64,000 nucleotides of DNA from Alphaproteobacteria bacterium (GTDB lineage: Bacteria; Pseudomonadota; Alphaproteobacteria; CACIAM-22H2). Location of the stretch: positions 434,001 through 498,000 of the forward strand of contig JAFKFM010000009.1 of assembly GCA_017308135.1 (NCBI GenBank), given 5' to 3'. Shown in pieces: positions 53,488 through 61,832 of the stretch. Below the pieces are notes generated by a model that saw nothing but the letters and a program-made list of their open reading frames with translations, had not been told where the DNA came from and searched no databases. The translations under genes were made by a program, and so were the position numbers. Within the stretch, counting starts at the first letter, position 1. Every line of letters begins with the position of its first letter.

Positions 53488-53550
53488 TTGCGCCCTCGAT
53501 CCTCGCCGAACGAGGGGCCAGTCTAAGCGGCATGTTGGCCGCTTGGCGAC

Positions 53551-55635
53551 TCACTTCCCGTCGAGGGTCGTGACCGCATCCCAATCGGCGCCCGGCGGAT
53601 CGGCTAACGTTTCGTCGATGCGCGTCAGGAACGATGCGGCCGCCTTGTCGCGCGTCGCGAGCGGCGACAAAACCGACTTGGCGCCGGTGAAATCGCGCGC
53701 GCGATAAAGCGCCAAAGCGCGCGCGTAGGGTGCGGCGAATTCGCTTTGCGTTGGCGCCAAGGGCTCGTGGATCGCGACGGGAGCGGCGCGCCCCTTCACG
53801 CGAACGCGATCGAGTTCGCGCCAGACGATACCGGCGTCGCCGCACGCGGCGCGCGTGGCATCCGACACCATGATCGCGGAGCCGAAATACTTGTTCGCCC
53901 CTTCCAAGCGCGAGGCAAGATTCACCGTGTCGCCCATCACGGTGTAGTTGAAGCGCCGTGTCGAACCGATATTGCCGACCAGCGCCGTGCCGGTATTGAC
54001 GCCGATGCGCGCCCCCAGGCGCTTGCCCTTGAAGGGCTGGGCCGGATCGGCGTTCAACGCGGCGAGCCTCGCCTGGCATTGCAGGGCGGCCGTCACGGCA
54101 TTACGCGCATGCTGCGGATCGTCGAGCGGCGCGCCGAACACCGCGACGATGGCGTCGCCGATATATTTGTCGACGAAGCCGCCATTGGCTTCGACGATCT
54201 CCGTCATCGCCGACAAATAGACATTCATCGTCGCGACGAGTTCGGCGGGCGTCAGGCCTTCCGACAGCGCGGTGAAGCCCGCGACGTCGGAAAAGAGCAC
54301 GCTCACTTCGCGCTCCTCGCCGCCCAATTGCGGCGGCGTGTCGCCCGCGACCAGCTTGTCGATCACGGCCGGCGCGAGATAAAGCGCGAAGCTGCGGCGC
54401 AGAAAGCGCTTATCCTTATCGGCGACGGCGAAGCGATAGCCCGCGAGCAGCGCCGCCGCCGCGAACGCGGCCGCCAAGCCATCGAGCCAGGGCAGCACGA
54501 AGCCGCCTTGCAGTGCGACCGTCGCCAGTGCCGTCCAGGTCGCCGCGATACCCAACAAGGCGAGACCCGCCAGCGATGCCGGCAATGCCAGCGCCGCGAA
54601 AGCCGCGAGCATTACGCCGGGCACGACGGCCAGCGCGCGCTTTGGCGGCGACAAATCGGCAAGCCCGCGCCCGCGCAAAAAATTCTCGATCGCGGCGGCG
54701 TGGATCAACACGCCGGGGATCGCTTCGCGCGTGAAATCCGCCTTCACCAAATCGGCGCGTGGCGCCAGCGCACAGCGTGGGCCCGCACCTGCACCCTCGG
54801 GCCCCGCGATAAAGCGTTTGGACGTGATCTTGCGATCCTCGACATCCAACACCGCGCCGATCAACACGGCCTTGTCCTTGAAATGCCGTGCGAAGAATTC
54901 CGCGTCGCCCTTCGCCGCGCAGGCGCGCAAATCGGCGAGCGAGAAGATCGGTACGTCGCGCCCGCCGCCGGTGAAGTCGATCGTCATCGCGCCGTCGCGC
55001 ACGCCCGCGACATCCGGCGTTTTCCCGGCGAGGCGCGACGCGATTTCGAACGCGAAGCTCGTCTCGCGACGCGTGCCGCCGCTCGCTTCTTCCGCCTCCA
55101 AGTGCAAGGGCACGCGGCGGATCGAATCGTCGGCATCGGCGATCAGATTGACCGCGCGGATATTCGCGGCATTGCCGACCGCGAAGCTCTGGCCCGGAAA
55201 GGGGCGGATCGGCTGGGTTTGATGCTGCACCTTGCCGAGCAGCACGCGGCCCTCGCGCGAGCCCGCGCGCAAGGCGCGCAGGAATTCGCGCTCGAAGCCG
55301 GGCACGAGACGTTCGACGGAGGTCGGAAAGATCACGTCGAAGCCGACGATCTTCGCGTTGGCGTCGAGCACGGCGTTCAACACCGGCGCCAATTCCGGCG
55401 TCCACATCGCCTGCGGCAGATCGGCGAAAGGCGGTGTGCGATGCGTTTCCTCGTCGATCGCGATCACCGCGACTCGCGAATCCTCGGGCCCGCGCGCGGC
55501 CCCGAAGACGGCGTGGCGCAGCGCGAATGCGGCATCGAGCGACAGGCCCGCGACGCGTTCGCCCCACGGTGTCAGCGGGAAAAACGAAACGGCCGCGACC
55601 AGAAGCGCGGCGGCGGCCAGATCGCGGCGTTTCAT
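53551..55635 (-). CDS. CHASE2-domain adenylate cyclase
   Basis: 694 residues. Domains: membrane span near the N-terminus, CHASE2 periplasmic sensor (about 35-310, with RVAVIAIDEETHRTPPFADL and KIVGFDVIFPTS), two to three spans around 335-410, then a class III cyclase (about 440-630). The catalytic set is complete: metal Asp in VLFSDVAGFT and in DKYIGDAIVAVFG, the adenine-selecting Lys and Asp (VDKYIGD, TVMGD), and Asn/Arg in VNLASRLEG. It should make cAMP in response to a periplasmic cue. It starts three bases after the preceding exported protein gene. Confidence 0.9.
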   Translation of the reverse strand: MKRRDLAAAALLVAAVSFFPLTPWGERVAGLSLDAAFALRHAVFGAARGPEDSRVAVIAIDEETHRTPPFADLPQAMWTPELAPVLNAVLDANAKIVGFDVIFPTSVERLVPGFEREFLRALRAGSREGRVLLGKVQHQTQPIRPFPGQSFAVGNAANIRAVNLIADADDSIRRVPLHLEAEEASGGTRRETSFAFEIASRLAGKTPDVAGVRDGAMTIDFTGGGRDVPIFSLADLRACAAKGDAEFFARHFKDKAVLIGAVLDVEDRKITSKRFIAGPEGAGAGPRCALAPRADLVKADFTREAIPGVLIHAAAIENFLRGRGLADLSPPKRALAVVPGVMLAAFAALALPASLAGLALLGIAATWTALATVALQGGFVLPWLDGLAAAFAAAALLAGYRFAVADKDKRFLRRSFALYLAPAVIDKLVAGDTPPQLGGEEREVSVLFSDVAGFTALSEGLTPAELVATMNVYLSAMTEIVEANGGFVDKYIGDAIVAVFGAPLDDPQHARNAVTAALQCQARLAALNADPAQPFKGKRLGARIGVNTGTALVGNIGSTRRFNYTVMGDTVNLASRLEGANKYFGSAIMVSDATRAACGDAGIVWRELDRVRVKGRAAPVAIHEPLAPTQSEFAAPYARALALYRARDFTGAKSVLSPLATRDKAAASFLTRIDETLADPPGADWDAVTTLDGK

Positions 55636-55638
55636 TTC

Positions 55639-56301
55639 CTAAAGACGCAAGAGGCGCGAGATGACCGGCGCTTGGCCGGGCTTGGCCTCGGGATCGACCT
55701 TGAACACGATTTCGCGCCCCGGCCCGGCCGAGGCGCGATAGACGCCGCCCGCAACCAGCGTTTGGCCCGCCTTGGCGAGATCGTGGAACGCGCCGCGCTG
55801 CAATTGCTGGGCGGCGACTTGGACGGTGAGTTTCTCGCCCGGCGCATCGATGCGCTCGATCGTGACGGTGCCCCCGCCCTTCACGTCGAGGACGGGCGAC
55901 AAACCGTAGAGCGTGGCTTGCGGTGCCGCGGCGCCTTGCGCGGGACGCGGCGGGGCGCGGAAGACCATCACGCCGGCTTGGCCCGATTGCGCCTGGGTCA
56001 AGCGCATCTTGCCGCCGTCGCATTCGACCTTTTCGCGGCGCACGGTTCCGCCCGCGACGGTCGATTGCTCGGCGCCCACCGTCACGGTGCCGCCCTTGAT
56101 CGTCTCGCGCCAGCAGGAGCGCAGATAGCCGAGCACCAGCTCGTCGCCCGGCGCCAATTTGATGACGCGTCCGGCATCGACGTAATCCATGAAATCGACG
56201 TCGAGATTCTTGCCCTTCGCATCCTCGACCAGCGCCGCCTGCTGTGCGATGGCGGGCGCGGCGCAAACGAGAACGGCAAGGCAAACGGCACGTACGATCA
56301 T
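55639..56301 (-). CDS. Exported protein of unknown family in the caspase-CHAT cluster
   Basis: 220 residues with a clear signal peptide (MIVRAVCLAVLVCAAPAIAQ). The mature part is rich in beta-type segments and Gly, with two cysteines (RSCWRETIKGG and EKVECDGGKMRLT) that could form a disulfide. No protease, lectin or pore motif is recognisable. Its start overlaps the end of the caspase gene by four bases, and it ends three bases before the cyclase, so it is surely in the same operon. It may be a regulator or substrate of the neighbouring proteases, but this is speculation. Confidence 0.7.
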   Translation of the reverse strand: MIVRAVCLAVLVCAAPAIAQQAALVEDAKGKNLDVDFMDYVDAGRVIKLAPGDELVLGYLRSCWRETIKGGTVTVGAEQSTVAGGTVRREKVECDGGKMRLTQAQSGQAGVMVFRAPPRPAQGAAAPQATLYGLSPVLDVKGGGTVTIERIDAPGEKLTVQVAAQQLQRGAFHDLAKAGQTLVAGGVYRASAGPGREIVFKVDPEAKPGQAPVISRLLRL

Positions 56302-57587
56302 TTGTATACGACCTCGGTGGTCCGGCCGCGAATACTATTGAATGTTATATGAGCGGTAAACCGCCCGTTCGATTCCTCCAGATGGCCGGTGACGCTGTGC
56401 GTCTCCCGGCCGAAATAGCTTTCGCAGTCGAGCGCCAGCGGCGGGACCCGCAAATCGGCATCGACCTTGCCGACGCCGAGACAGCGGAACACCCCCGTGA
56501 TCGAATTGCTTTGATGGTTCGACAGCGTCAATCGAACCACGTTGTTCTCGATCGTGATATGCGACGTACCCGCGGTCAGAATCACGACACCGGCATCGAC
56601 ATTCGCCATCAACGTGGTCGTGATCGAGCGCGCGATCCGCGGCACGGCCGCGACCTGTCCGCGCGGCGCGCTGTCGTTCGCGGCGCTCAACGCCGCCATA
56701 CGCTCGCGCGCGATCGACGCGAAAGTGCCGGCCGGATAGGCGTCGAGATAGGCGCGCATCTCGGCCGGGTTGTTCGATGTTCTGATCGAGTCCCAGAACA
56801 GCGTTTCGCGATCCACCGGGGCCGCCGGCGCCGCACCGGCCTGCGGCGGCTGGAAGAAGAAATCGCCGGTCAACGACGATGCTTCCCATGGCACCTGGGC
56901 GCCGCCGGACGCGCGGGCGACGTCGATACGCACCTGCTTGAAGACTTCCTCGACCTTCAAGCCGGGTTCGTTCAACGCGCGCAGCAGCGCTTGGGTATAA
57001 AGCCCGTTGCTGCCCTCGCCATCCGCCGCCACTTTGCCCGGTGCCGTCGCATAGGCGATCAGCGTGCCTTCAGGCGCGTTGATTTGGGCAAGTCCCCCGC
57101 CGGTCGACCGGAAGCGCCGCTCGAACGGATTGTTGCGGCAGGCGTCCAGAATCACCATCGACACGCGCGCCTTGGCCGCCGCCATCTGATCGAGCACGGC
57201 TTCGACGTCCAGCGTTTCCAAGCGCACGCGCTGCTCGGACGTGATACGCGCATCGACGGGAACCAGATAGTTGCGGCCCTGCACCTGCATCCCGTGACCG
57301 GCATAGAAGAACAGCGCCGTATCGCCCTCGGCCAGTTTCTCGCCGAAATCGGCGACCGCGTCGCTGAACTGGGCCTTCGTCACGTTCTCCTTCAGCAGAA
57401 CGTCAAAGCCGCGCGCGCGCAACGATTTCGCCATTTCCCGCGCGTCGTTGGCCGGGTTGCGCAGCGGCGCGTCGGCATAGTTCGAATTGCCGATCACCAG
57501 CGCCACTTTTTTCGACGCGAATGCCGGGGCCGCCGCCAGCAAGGCGCCCAAAGCCGCCGCCAAAACGATGCCCGCCAAACGGTTCAT
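56298..57587 (-). CDS. Exported caspase-family (C14) cysteine protease
   Basis: 429 residues. A signal peptide (MNRLAGIVLAAALGALLAAA, cleavage near AFA-SK) is followed by the caspase p20-like domain: ALVIGNSNYADAPLRNPANDAR, His98 in FFYAGHGMQVQGRNYLVPVD and Cys150 in VILDACRNNPFERRF, the catalytic dyad. YATAPGKVAADGEGSNGLYT and TGDFFF are further family marks. A C-terminal beta-rich domain (about 300-429) is unassigned. The protein is exported, so it acts in the periplasm. It is coupled to the next gene by a four-base overlap. Confidence 0.9.
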   Translation of the reverse strand: MNRLAGIVLAAALGALLAAAPAFASKKVALVIGNSNYADAPLRNPANDAREMAKSLRARGFDVLLKENVTKAQFSDAVADFGEKLAEGDTALFFYAGHGMQVQGRNYLVPVDARITSEQRVRLETLDVEAVLDQMAAAKARVSMVILDACRNNPFERRFRSTGGGLAQINAPEGTLIAYATAPGKVAADGEGSNGLYTQALLRALNEPGLKVEEVFKQVRIDVARASGGAQVPWEASSLTGDFFFQPPQAGAAPAAPVDRETLFWDSIRTSNNPAEMRAYLDAYPAGTFASIARERMAALSAANDSAPRGQVAAVPRIARSITTTLMANVDAGVVILTAGTSHITIENNVVRLTLSNHQSNSITGVFRCLGVGKVDADLRVPPLALDCESYFGRETHSVTGHLEESNGRFTAHITFNSIRGRTTEVVYK

Positions 57588-57669
57588 GGCTCGCGTCCAA
57601 AAGAGAAATTTACGCTGTCGAGGGTAGCATAGTCCGGCGGCCGCACAAGTCAGTGACCGCCGTCACAGG

Positions 57670-60600
57670 TTACGGGACCGCCGCTTGCTGGCGCGCCGTG
57701 CCGCCGCCATCGCCCACCAGGGTGAAGGGCGCCCAAAAAATGGGATGGGCATAGGCGAAAACGGTCGCATTGGACGCCGGATCGACCAGCCCCCTCCCGT
57801 CGATCAATCCGGCCATCGCCTGACGCAGGGCTTCGGCGCGGGCGAGGTTCGCGTCGCGCGCCTGGCGGGCGAACAAATCGGTCGTCAGGGCCCGCGCCGA
57901 TGTCGTTTCGACCGGCCAGTTCGACACCAGCAAGGCGCGCGTGCCGGCATAGAAAAAGGCGCGGCCCAGGCCCGACACGGCTTCCGCCCCCGCCCCGTCG
58001 CCCGTCGCGGTGTTGCACGCGGAGAGGACGACCCAATCGGCGTTGAGACGCAAGGCGAGCACTTCGTCCAGCGTCAGCAGCCCGTCGCCGTCGGCATCGG
58101 CGACATTGGGCGCGGACAGCGCCAAGGCGGGCTGCGTCAGGCCGTTCAAATCGCCGGGGATCAAGCCATGCGTCGCGAACATCACGACGCGACGATCGGA
58201 TAGATCCATCGCCTTGACCGTCTTTTCGTTAGCGGCGGCGCCCAGGATCACGTCGGACGCGTCGGCGTTGAGCGCCATCGCGATGCCGCGCACTTCGTCG
58301 GCCGTGTCGGGCAGACGCGGCAGCAAGCCAAGCTCGGCGCTGTCCACCCCTTGCGTGGCGGGCGCGTTGCGGCGCACGAGCTTCAGCCCGCGCGTTTGAA
58401 GCCCGCGCGTCGTGAGTTGTGCGGTTTGCGTCACCTGTTCGGCCTTGGCTTCCGCCGCCTGGTCGGCGTTGAACCACGGATCGCCGAACCCGACGAACGC
58501 CTTGCGGTTCGCGGGCGGCACCGGCAGCCCGCGCAACGTGGCCAGCGACGCGACCGACGGCAATTGCGTGATCGCCGCCTTGCGGATCAGGAACGGCACT
58601 TGTCTATAATTGGCGAACAGCGCGTCGTTGGCGCGCTCGGGCGCCAGCGTCGTCGCTTGCGTGACCAGCACGCCGAACGGCAATTGCCCCAGCGCGTCGT
58701 GCGGCACAACCAGCAGCGAATTGGCGTTCGCGAAGCCCGCTTCGACGGGCTTGAGAAGATCGTTATAGAGCGACGCGGCCAGTCCCACGTCGAAGGCCGG
58801 AATATCGCCCAAGGTCGCGGCGTTGGGGTCCAGCGCCTTGCGCAGATTCGTAACCGCTTCGGCGATTTGCGCGCGGCCCTTGCCCACGGCGGCGAAAGCC
58901 GGAGCGCCCGAAACCGGCACGGCCCAAACGAAGCTTTGCTGGCGCCCGACATAGGTCGCGATCAGGGCTTCGCCCGGCCGCAACGCCTTGCGCGTATCTT
59001 CGATCGTCGCGGGGCGCGGATCGATCAATTGCGCGTAGCTGGGGAAGCGGCGCTCGATCTCCTGGCGGATCGCCGCGCGCGCGGAACGCAGCGTATCGAT
59101 CTGCGTGCGCAAAGCGCGCAGCGCATTCTCGTCGCGCTCGGCGGCGGCCAGCACGTTGGTCAGCAAGCCTTGCAGCGCGCCGATCTGCTTTTGCGTGTCC
59201 TGTTCGCGGCGCGCCAGATCGGCCAAAGCCGGATCGGCGGCGGCCGCACGCGCCGAGGATTGCGCCAAGGCGCGCTGCACGCCCGCCCCGCGCACCGCGT
59301 CGGCCAAGCGGAACGATTCCTCCGCGGCGCCCGCACGGCCCGACCGCGCGAGCGCGCCCATCGCCGCTTCGAACACCATCTTCATCTGCGTTTCGCGCGC
59401 GACGGAGCCGGTCTCCTCGTCGTCGGATTGGCGGGAGGATTGCAGCAGGATCGGCAGCGCCGCGTCGAACTCGGCCAATGCCGCATTCGCGTCGCCCTGC
59501 GCCAAAATCGCCGCGCCCAGCATGCCGCGCGCCATGCCCGTGTCCCAATGACGCGGGCCCAGCACGCTCGCATGGCGTTCGACCACTGCGGTCAGCACGC
59601 GGCGCGCTTCGGCCGAATCGCCGTTGCGCAACGCGACCATCGCCCAGTTCGGATTGGCATCGAAGGTCCCGCGCATCAGATCGGAGTTGTTCGCTGCACG
59701 CTGGCGGATTTCGGCGTAGCTGCGCGCCGCCCCTTGCCAATCCTCGCGCTGGCTTTGCGCGCGCGCAACGACGCGCAAGGCGCGCACCGGCCCCGGCGAA
59801 GCCGGATCGAATTTCATCGTGTCGAAACTTTCGAGCGCCACGCGGCCCAAACGCTCGGCCTCGGCGGCGCGACCTTGTTCCAGCAGAATGTCGGCGAAGG
59901 CCGCGAGCGTGGACAGCGTTTCGGGCGAATAGCGGCCGAAACGCTCCAGCCGCGACAGCAGCGCGCGGCGGATTTCGACCTCGGCCTCCATCAACCTGCC
60001 TTGGCGCATCAACGCGCGCGCCAACTCGCCGCGCATATTCTGTTGCAGATTGGCGAAGGTGCCGGCGGGCGGCCCGCCTTGGGCGGCGATGCGCGGCTCG
60101 TCCGCGATCAATCTTTCATTACCGGTCAAGGCGAAGCGCAATTGCGTCTCCGCGTCGGCGAAGCGGCCCTCCTCCATCGCCAGCGACGCGCGCGCGCGGG
60201 CAAGCAGCACTTGGCTGTTCTCCACCACGAAGATCGGCGAGCGCGGATTGGCGCGGATCTCTGCGAGAGTCGATTCCATCCGCGTCAACGCCGTGCGCGC
60301 CTCCGCCAGATCGCCCAGCATCGGCGCCCAGTTGACGACGTTCATCAGCGCGCTCATCCGGTTGCCCGGATTGGGCGCGCCCGCGATGCGCTGGCGCGCG
60401 GTCTCCAGCGCGGCACGCGGGTTACCGCCGAAAATCTCGGCGAAGGTCATTTGCTGCTGGATTTGGGTCAGGCGCCCGCTCGGCATCCCGTTTTGCGTGG
60501 CCAAGCCAACCGCCTCGCGCAGATCGGCCAGGCGCTGGGCGTTGCGGCCCAACTCGCCCGCCGCCATGCCGCGAACCATCAGGAATTCCGCCAGCGCCAA

Positions 60601-60852
60601 ACCGCTGGCCCCGGATGGCGGTTGCGCGTCGGCCTGCGCCACCAAGGTCGCGACCTTCGCGGGATCGGGCCGCTGCTGATCGAGAACCGCCGCGATATCC
60701 GAAATCGTGCGCGGCGGCGGCTGGAAACCTTGGCCCTGGAAATTCGCCGTGATCTGGCGCGCCTGATCGAGGCTGACCACCGGGCGCTGACCATCTTGCT
60801 GGCAACCCAGCAAAGCGGCGCAAGTGACGGCGATCGCGGCGACGCGCTTCAT
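57670..60852 (-). CDS. CHAT-domain lipoprotein with TPR repeats
   Basis: 1060 residues from the ATG at 60852 (GGGAGATTCCG upstream). A lipobox (VTCAALLGC, Cys18) predicts anchoring in the envelope. Residues about 40-560 are helical repeats of TPR type. A coiled stretch near 570-650 leads to the C-terminal CHAT protease domain, with His895 in MFATHGLIPGD and Cys946 in VVLSACNTATGDG, the separase/caspase-like dyad. Between them, residues 919-930 read DADGDGLLTLDE, matching an EF-hand calcium loop. It is the first gene of the cluster, diverging from a uronate dehydrogenase gene. Confidence 0.9.
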   Translation of the reverse strand: MKRVAAIAVTCAALLGCQQDGQRPVVSLDQARQITANFQGQGFQPPPRTISDIAAVLDQQRPDPAKVATLVAQADAQPPSGASGLALAEFLMVRGMAAGELGRNAQRLADLREAVGLATQNGMPSGRLTQIQQQMTFAEIFGGNPRAALETARQRIAGAPNPGNRMSALMNVVNWAPMLGDLAEARTALTRMESTLAEIRANPRSPIFVVENSQVLLARARASLAMEEGRFADAETQLRFALTGNERLIADEPRIAAQGGPPAGTFANLQQNMRGELARALMRQGRLMEAEVEIRRALLSRLERFGRYSPETLSTLAAFADILLEQGRAAEAERLGRVALESFDTMKFDPASPGPVRALRVVARAQSQREDWQGAARSYAEIRQRAANNSDLMRGTFDANPNWAMVALRNGDSAEARRVLTAVVERHASVLGPRHWDTGMARGMLGAAILAQGDANAALAEFDAALPILLQSSRQSDDEETGSVARETQMKMVFEAAMGALARSGRAGAAEESFRLADAVRGAGVQRALAQSSARAAAADPALADLARREQDTQKQIGALQGLLTNVLAAAERDENALRALRTQIDTLRSARAAIRQEIERRFPSYAQLIDPRPATIEDTRKALRPGEALIATYVGRQQSFVWAVPVSGAPAFAAVGKGRAQIAEAVTNLRKALDPNAATLGDIPAFDVGLAASLYNDLLKPVEAGFANANSLLVVPHDALGQLPFGVLVTQATTLAPERANDALFANYRQVPFLIRKAAITQLPSVASLATLRGLPVPPANRKAFVGFGDPWFNADQAAEAKAEQVTQTAQLTTRGLQTRGLKLVRRNAPATQGVDSAELGLLPRLPDTADEVRGIAMALNADASDVILGAAANEKTVKAMDLSDRRVVMFATHGLIPGDLNGLTQPALALSAPNVADADGDGLLTLDEVLALRLNADWVVLSACNTATGDGAGAEAVSGLGRAFFYAGTRALLVSNWPVETTSARALTTDLFARQARDANLARAEALRQAMAGLIDGRGLVDPASNATVFAYAHPIFWAPFTLVGDGGGTARQQAAVP

Positions 60853-60957
60853 CGGAATCTCCCATGTTTGCTTGGCCAAGAATCTACACGTCAGATATGG
60901 CCCATTCAATGCGCGTCAGTGTATGTTCGCCGTCACATAGGGGAGGAAGTGCCGAAT

Positions 60958-61773
60958 ATGTCCGACGAACGTCCTATTTTGATCACCGGTGCGGCCGGCG
61001 CTCTGGGCCAAGTGCTGACCCAGGGCCTGACCGAGCGCGGTTATAAAGTCCGCGCGAGCGACAAGCTGGCTTACAAAGGCGCGTTGCCGAAGGGCGTGTC
61101 GTTCGATTTGCTCGACGTCGCCGATTTCGACAAGGTCAAGACCCTCGCCAAGGGCGTGAAGGCGATCGTGCATTTCGGCGCGATCCCGACCGAGCAGGGC
61201 TTCGACGATATCGCGCACGCCAATCTGCGCGGCACGAACCACATCTTCGAAGCCGCGAAGGCCGAGGGCGCGCGCGTCGTGGTCGCGAGTTCGAATCACA
61301 CCGTGGGCTTCACCGAACGCACCAAGCGCATCGACGAAGACGCGCCCCACCGCCCCGACGGCTATTACGGCGTGTCGAAATGCTACGGCGAAATGCTGGG
61401 CCGCATGATGTTCGACAAGCACGGCGTCGAAAGCGCGCATTTGCGCATCGGTTCGTGCCTGCCAAAGCCCCTCAACAAGCGGAACCTGCCGCTGTGGCTG
61501 TCCTATCCCGATCTGCTGCGCCTGACCGTCGCGTGCCTGGAAACCAAGAATCTGGGGTTCCGCGCGGTGTGGGGCATTTCGGCCAATACCCAAGCGTGGT
61601 GGAAATCCAAGCACTGGGACGCGATCGGCTACAAGCCGCAGGACAATTCCGAGATCTACGCCAAGGATGTCGACATGGCGGATACCGGCCCGGTCGCCGA
61701 ACGTTTCCAGGGCGGCACGTTCTGCTCGGAAGGCTACACGCGCAAAGCGCCGGGTCCGGCGGAGCTGCCGTAA
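60958..61773 (+). CDS. udh: NAD-dependent epimerase/dehydratase, uronate dehydrogenase-like
   Basis: 271 residues. NAD-binding TGAAGALGQVLTQGLTERG, catalytic VASSNHTVGFTER and YGVSKCYGEMLGRMM (Tyr-x3-Lys) are those of uronate dehydrogenases, which oxidise glucuronate or galacturonate to the lactone. The length is close to the family's usual size, near 265. It is cytoplasmic, preceded by GGGGAGGAAG, and stands between the protease cluster and the multicopper oxidase. The symbol is tentative. Confidence 0.82.
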   Translation: MSDERPILITGAAGALGQVLTQGLTERGYKVRASDKLAYKGALPKGVSFDLLDVADFDKVKTLAKGVKAIVHFGAIPTEQGFDDIAHANLRGTNHIFEAAKAEGARVVVASSNHTVGFTERTKRIDEDAPHRPDGYYGVSKCYGEMLGRMMFDKHGVESAHLRIGSCLPKPLNKRNLPLWLSYPDLLRLTVACLETKNLGFRAVWGISANTQAWWKSKHWDAIGYKPQDNSEIYAKDVDMADTGPVAERFQGGTFCSEGYTRKAPGPAELP

Positions 61774-61783
61774 CGCCGGCCTC

Positions 61784-61832
61784 TTGACCTTCCAGCGACG
61801 GGCAACCCTACCTCCTGTCGCTGGAGGAAAAG
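61784..61832 (+). promoter_or_regulatory. MerR-type promoter candidate and SD-pairing hairpins before the multicopper oxidase
   Basis: TTGACC (61784-61789) and TACCTC (61809-61814) are separated by 19 bases, the long spacer typical of MerR-family (CueR/HmrR) metal promoters, and the -35 is followed by TTCCAG as in copper operators. The right half of the expected dyad is poor. Independently, TCCAGCGAC (61791-61799) and GTCGCTGGA (61817-61825) are perfect complements, and CCTCC (61811-61815) can pair with the SD GGAGG (61823-61827). The last two could only matter in read-through mRNA from the upstream gene. Confidence 0.5.

Noticed and set aside
55639-56301. A gasdermin-like pore protein next to the caspase and CHAT proteases
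   Set aside because: The protein has an export signal and a Gly-rich beta pattern, but no gasdermin-type N-terminus and no C-terminal inhibitory helix.
53746-56352. An 868-codon plus-strand frame opposite the cyclase and its neighbour
   Set aside because: It spans two clear minus-strand genes and has no domain signatures, so it is antisense noise from GC-rich DNA.
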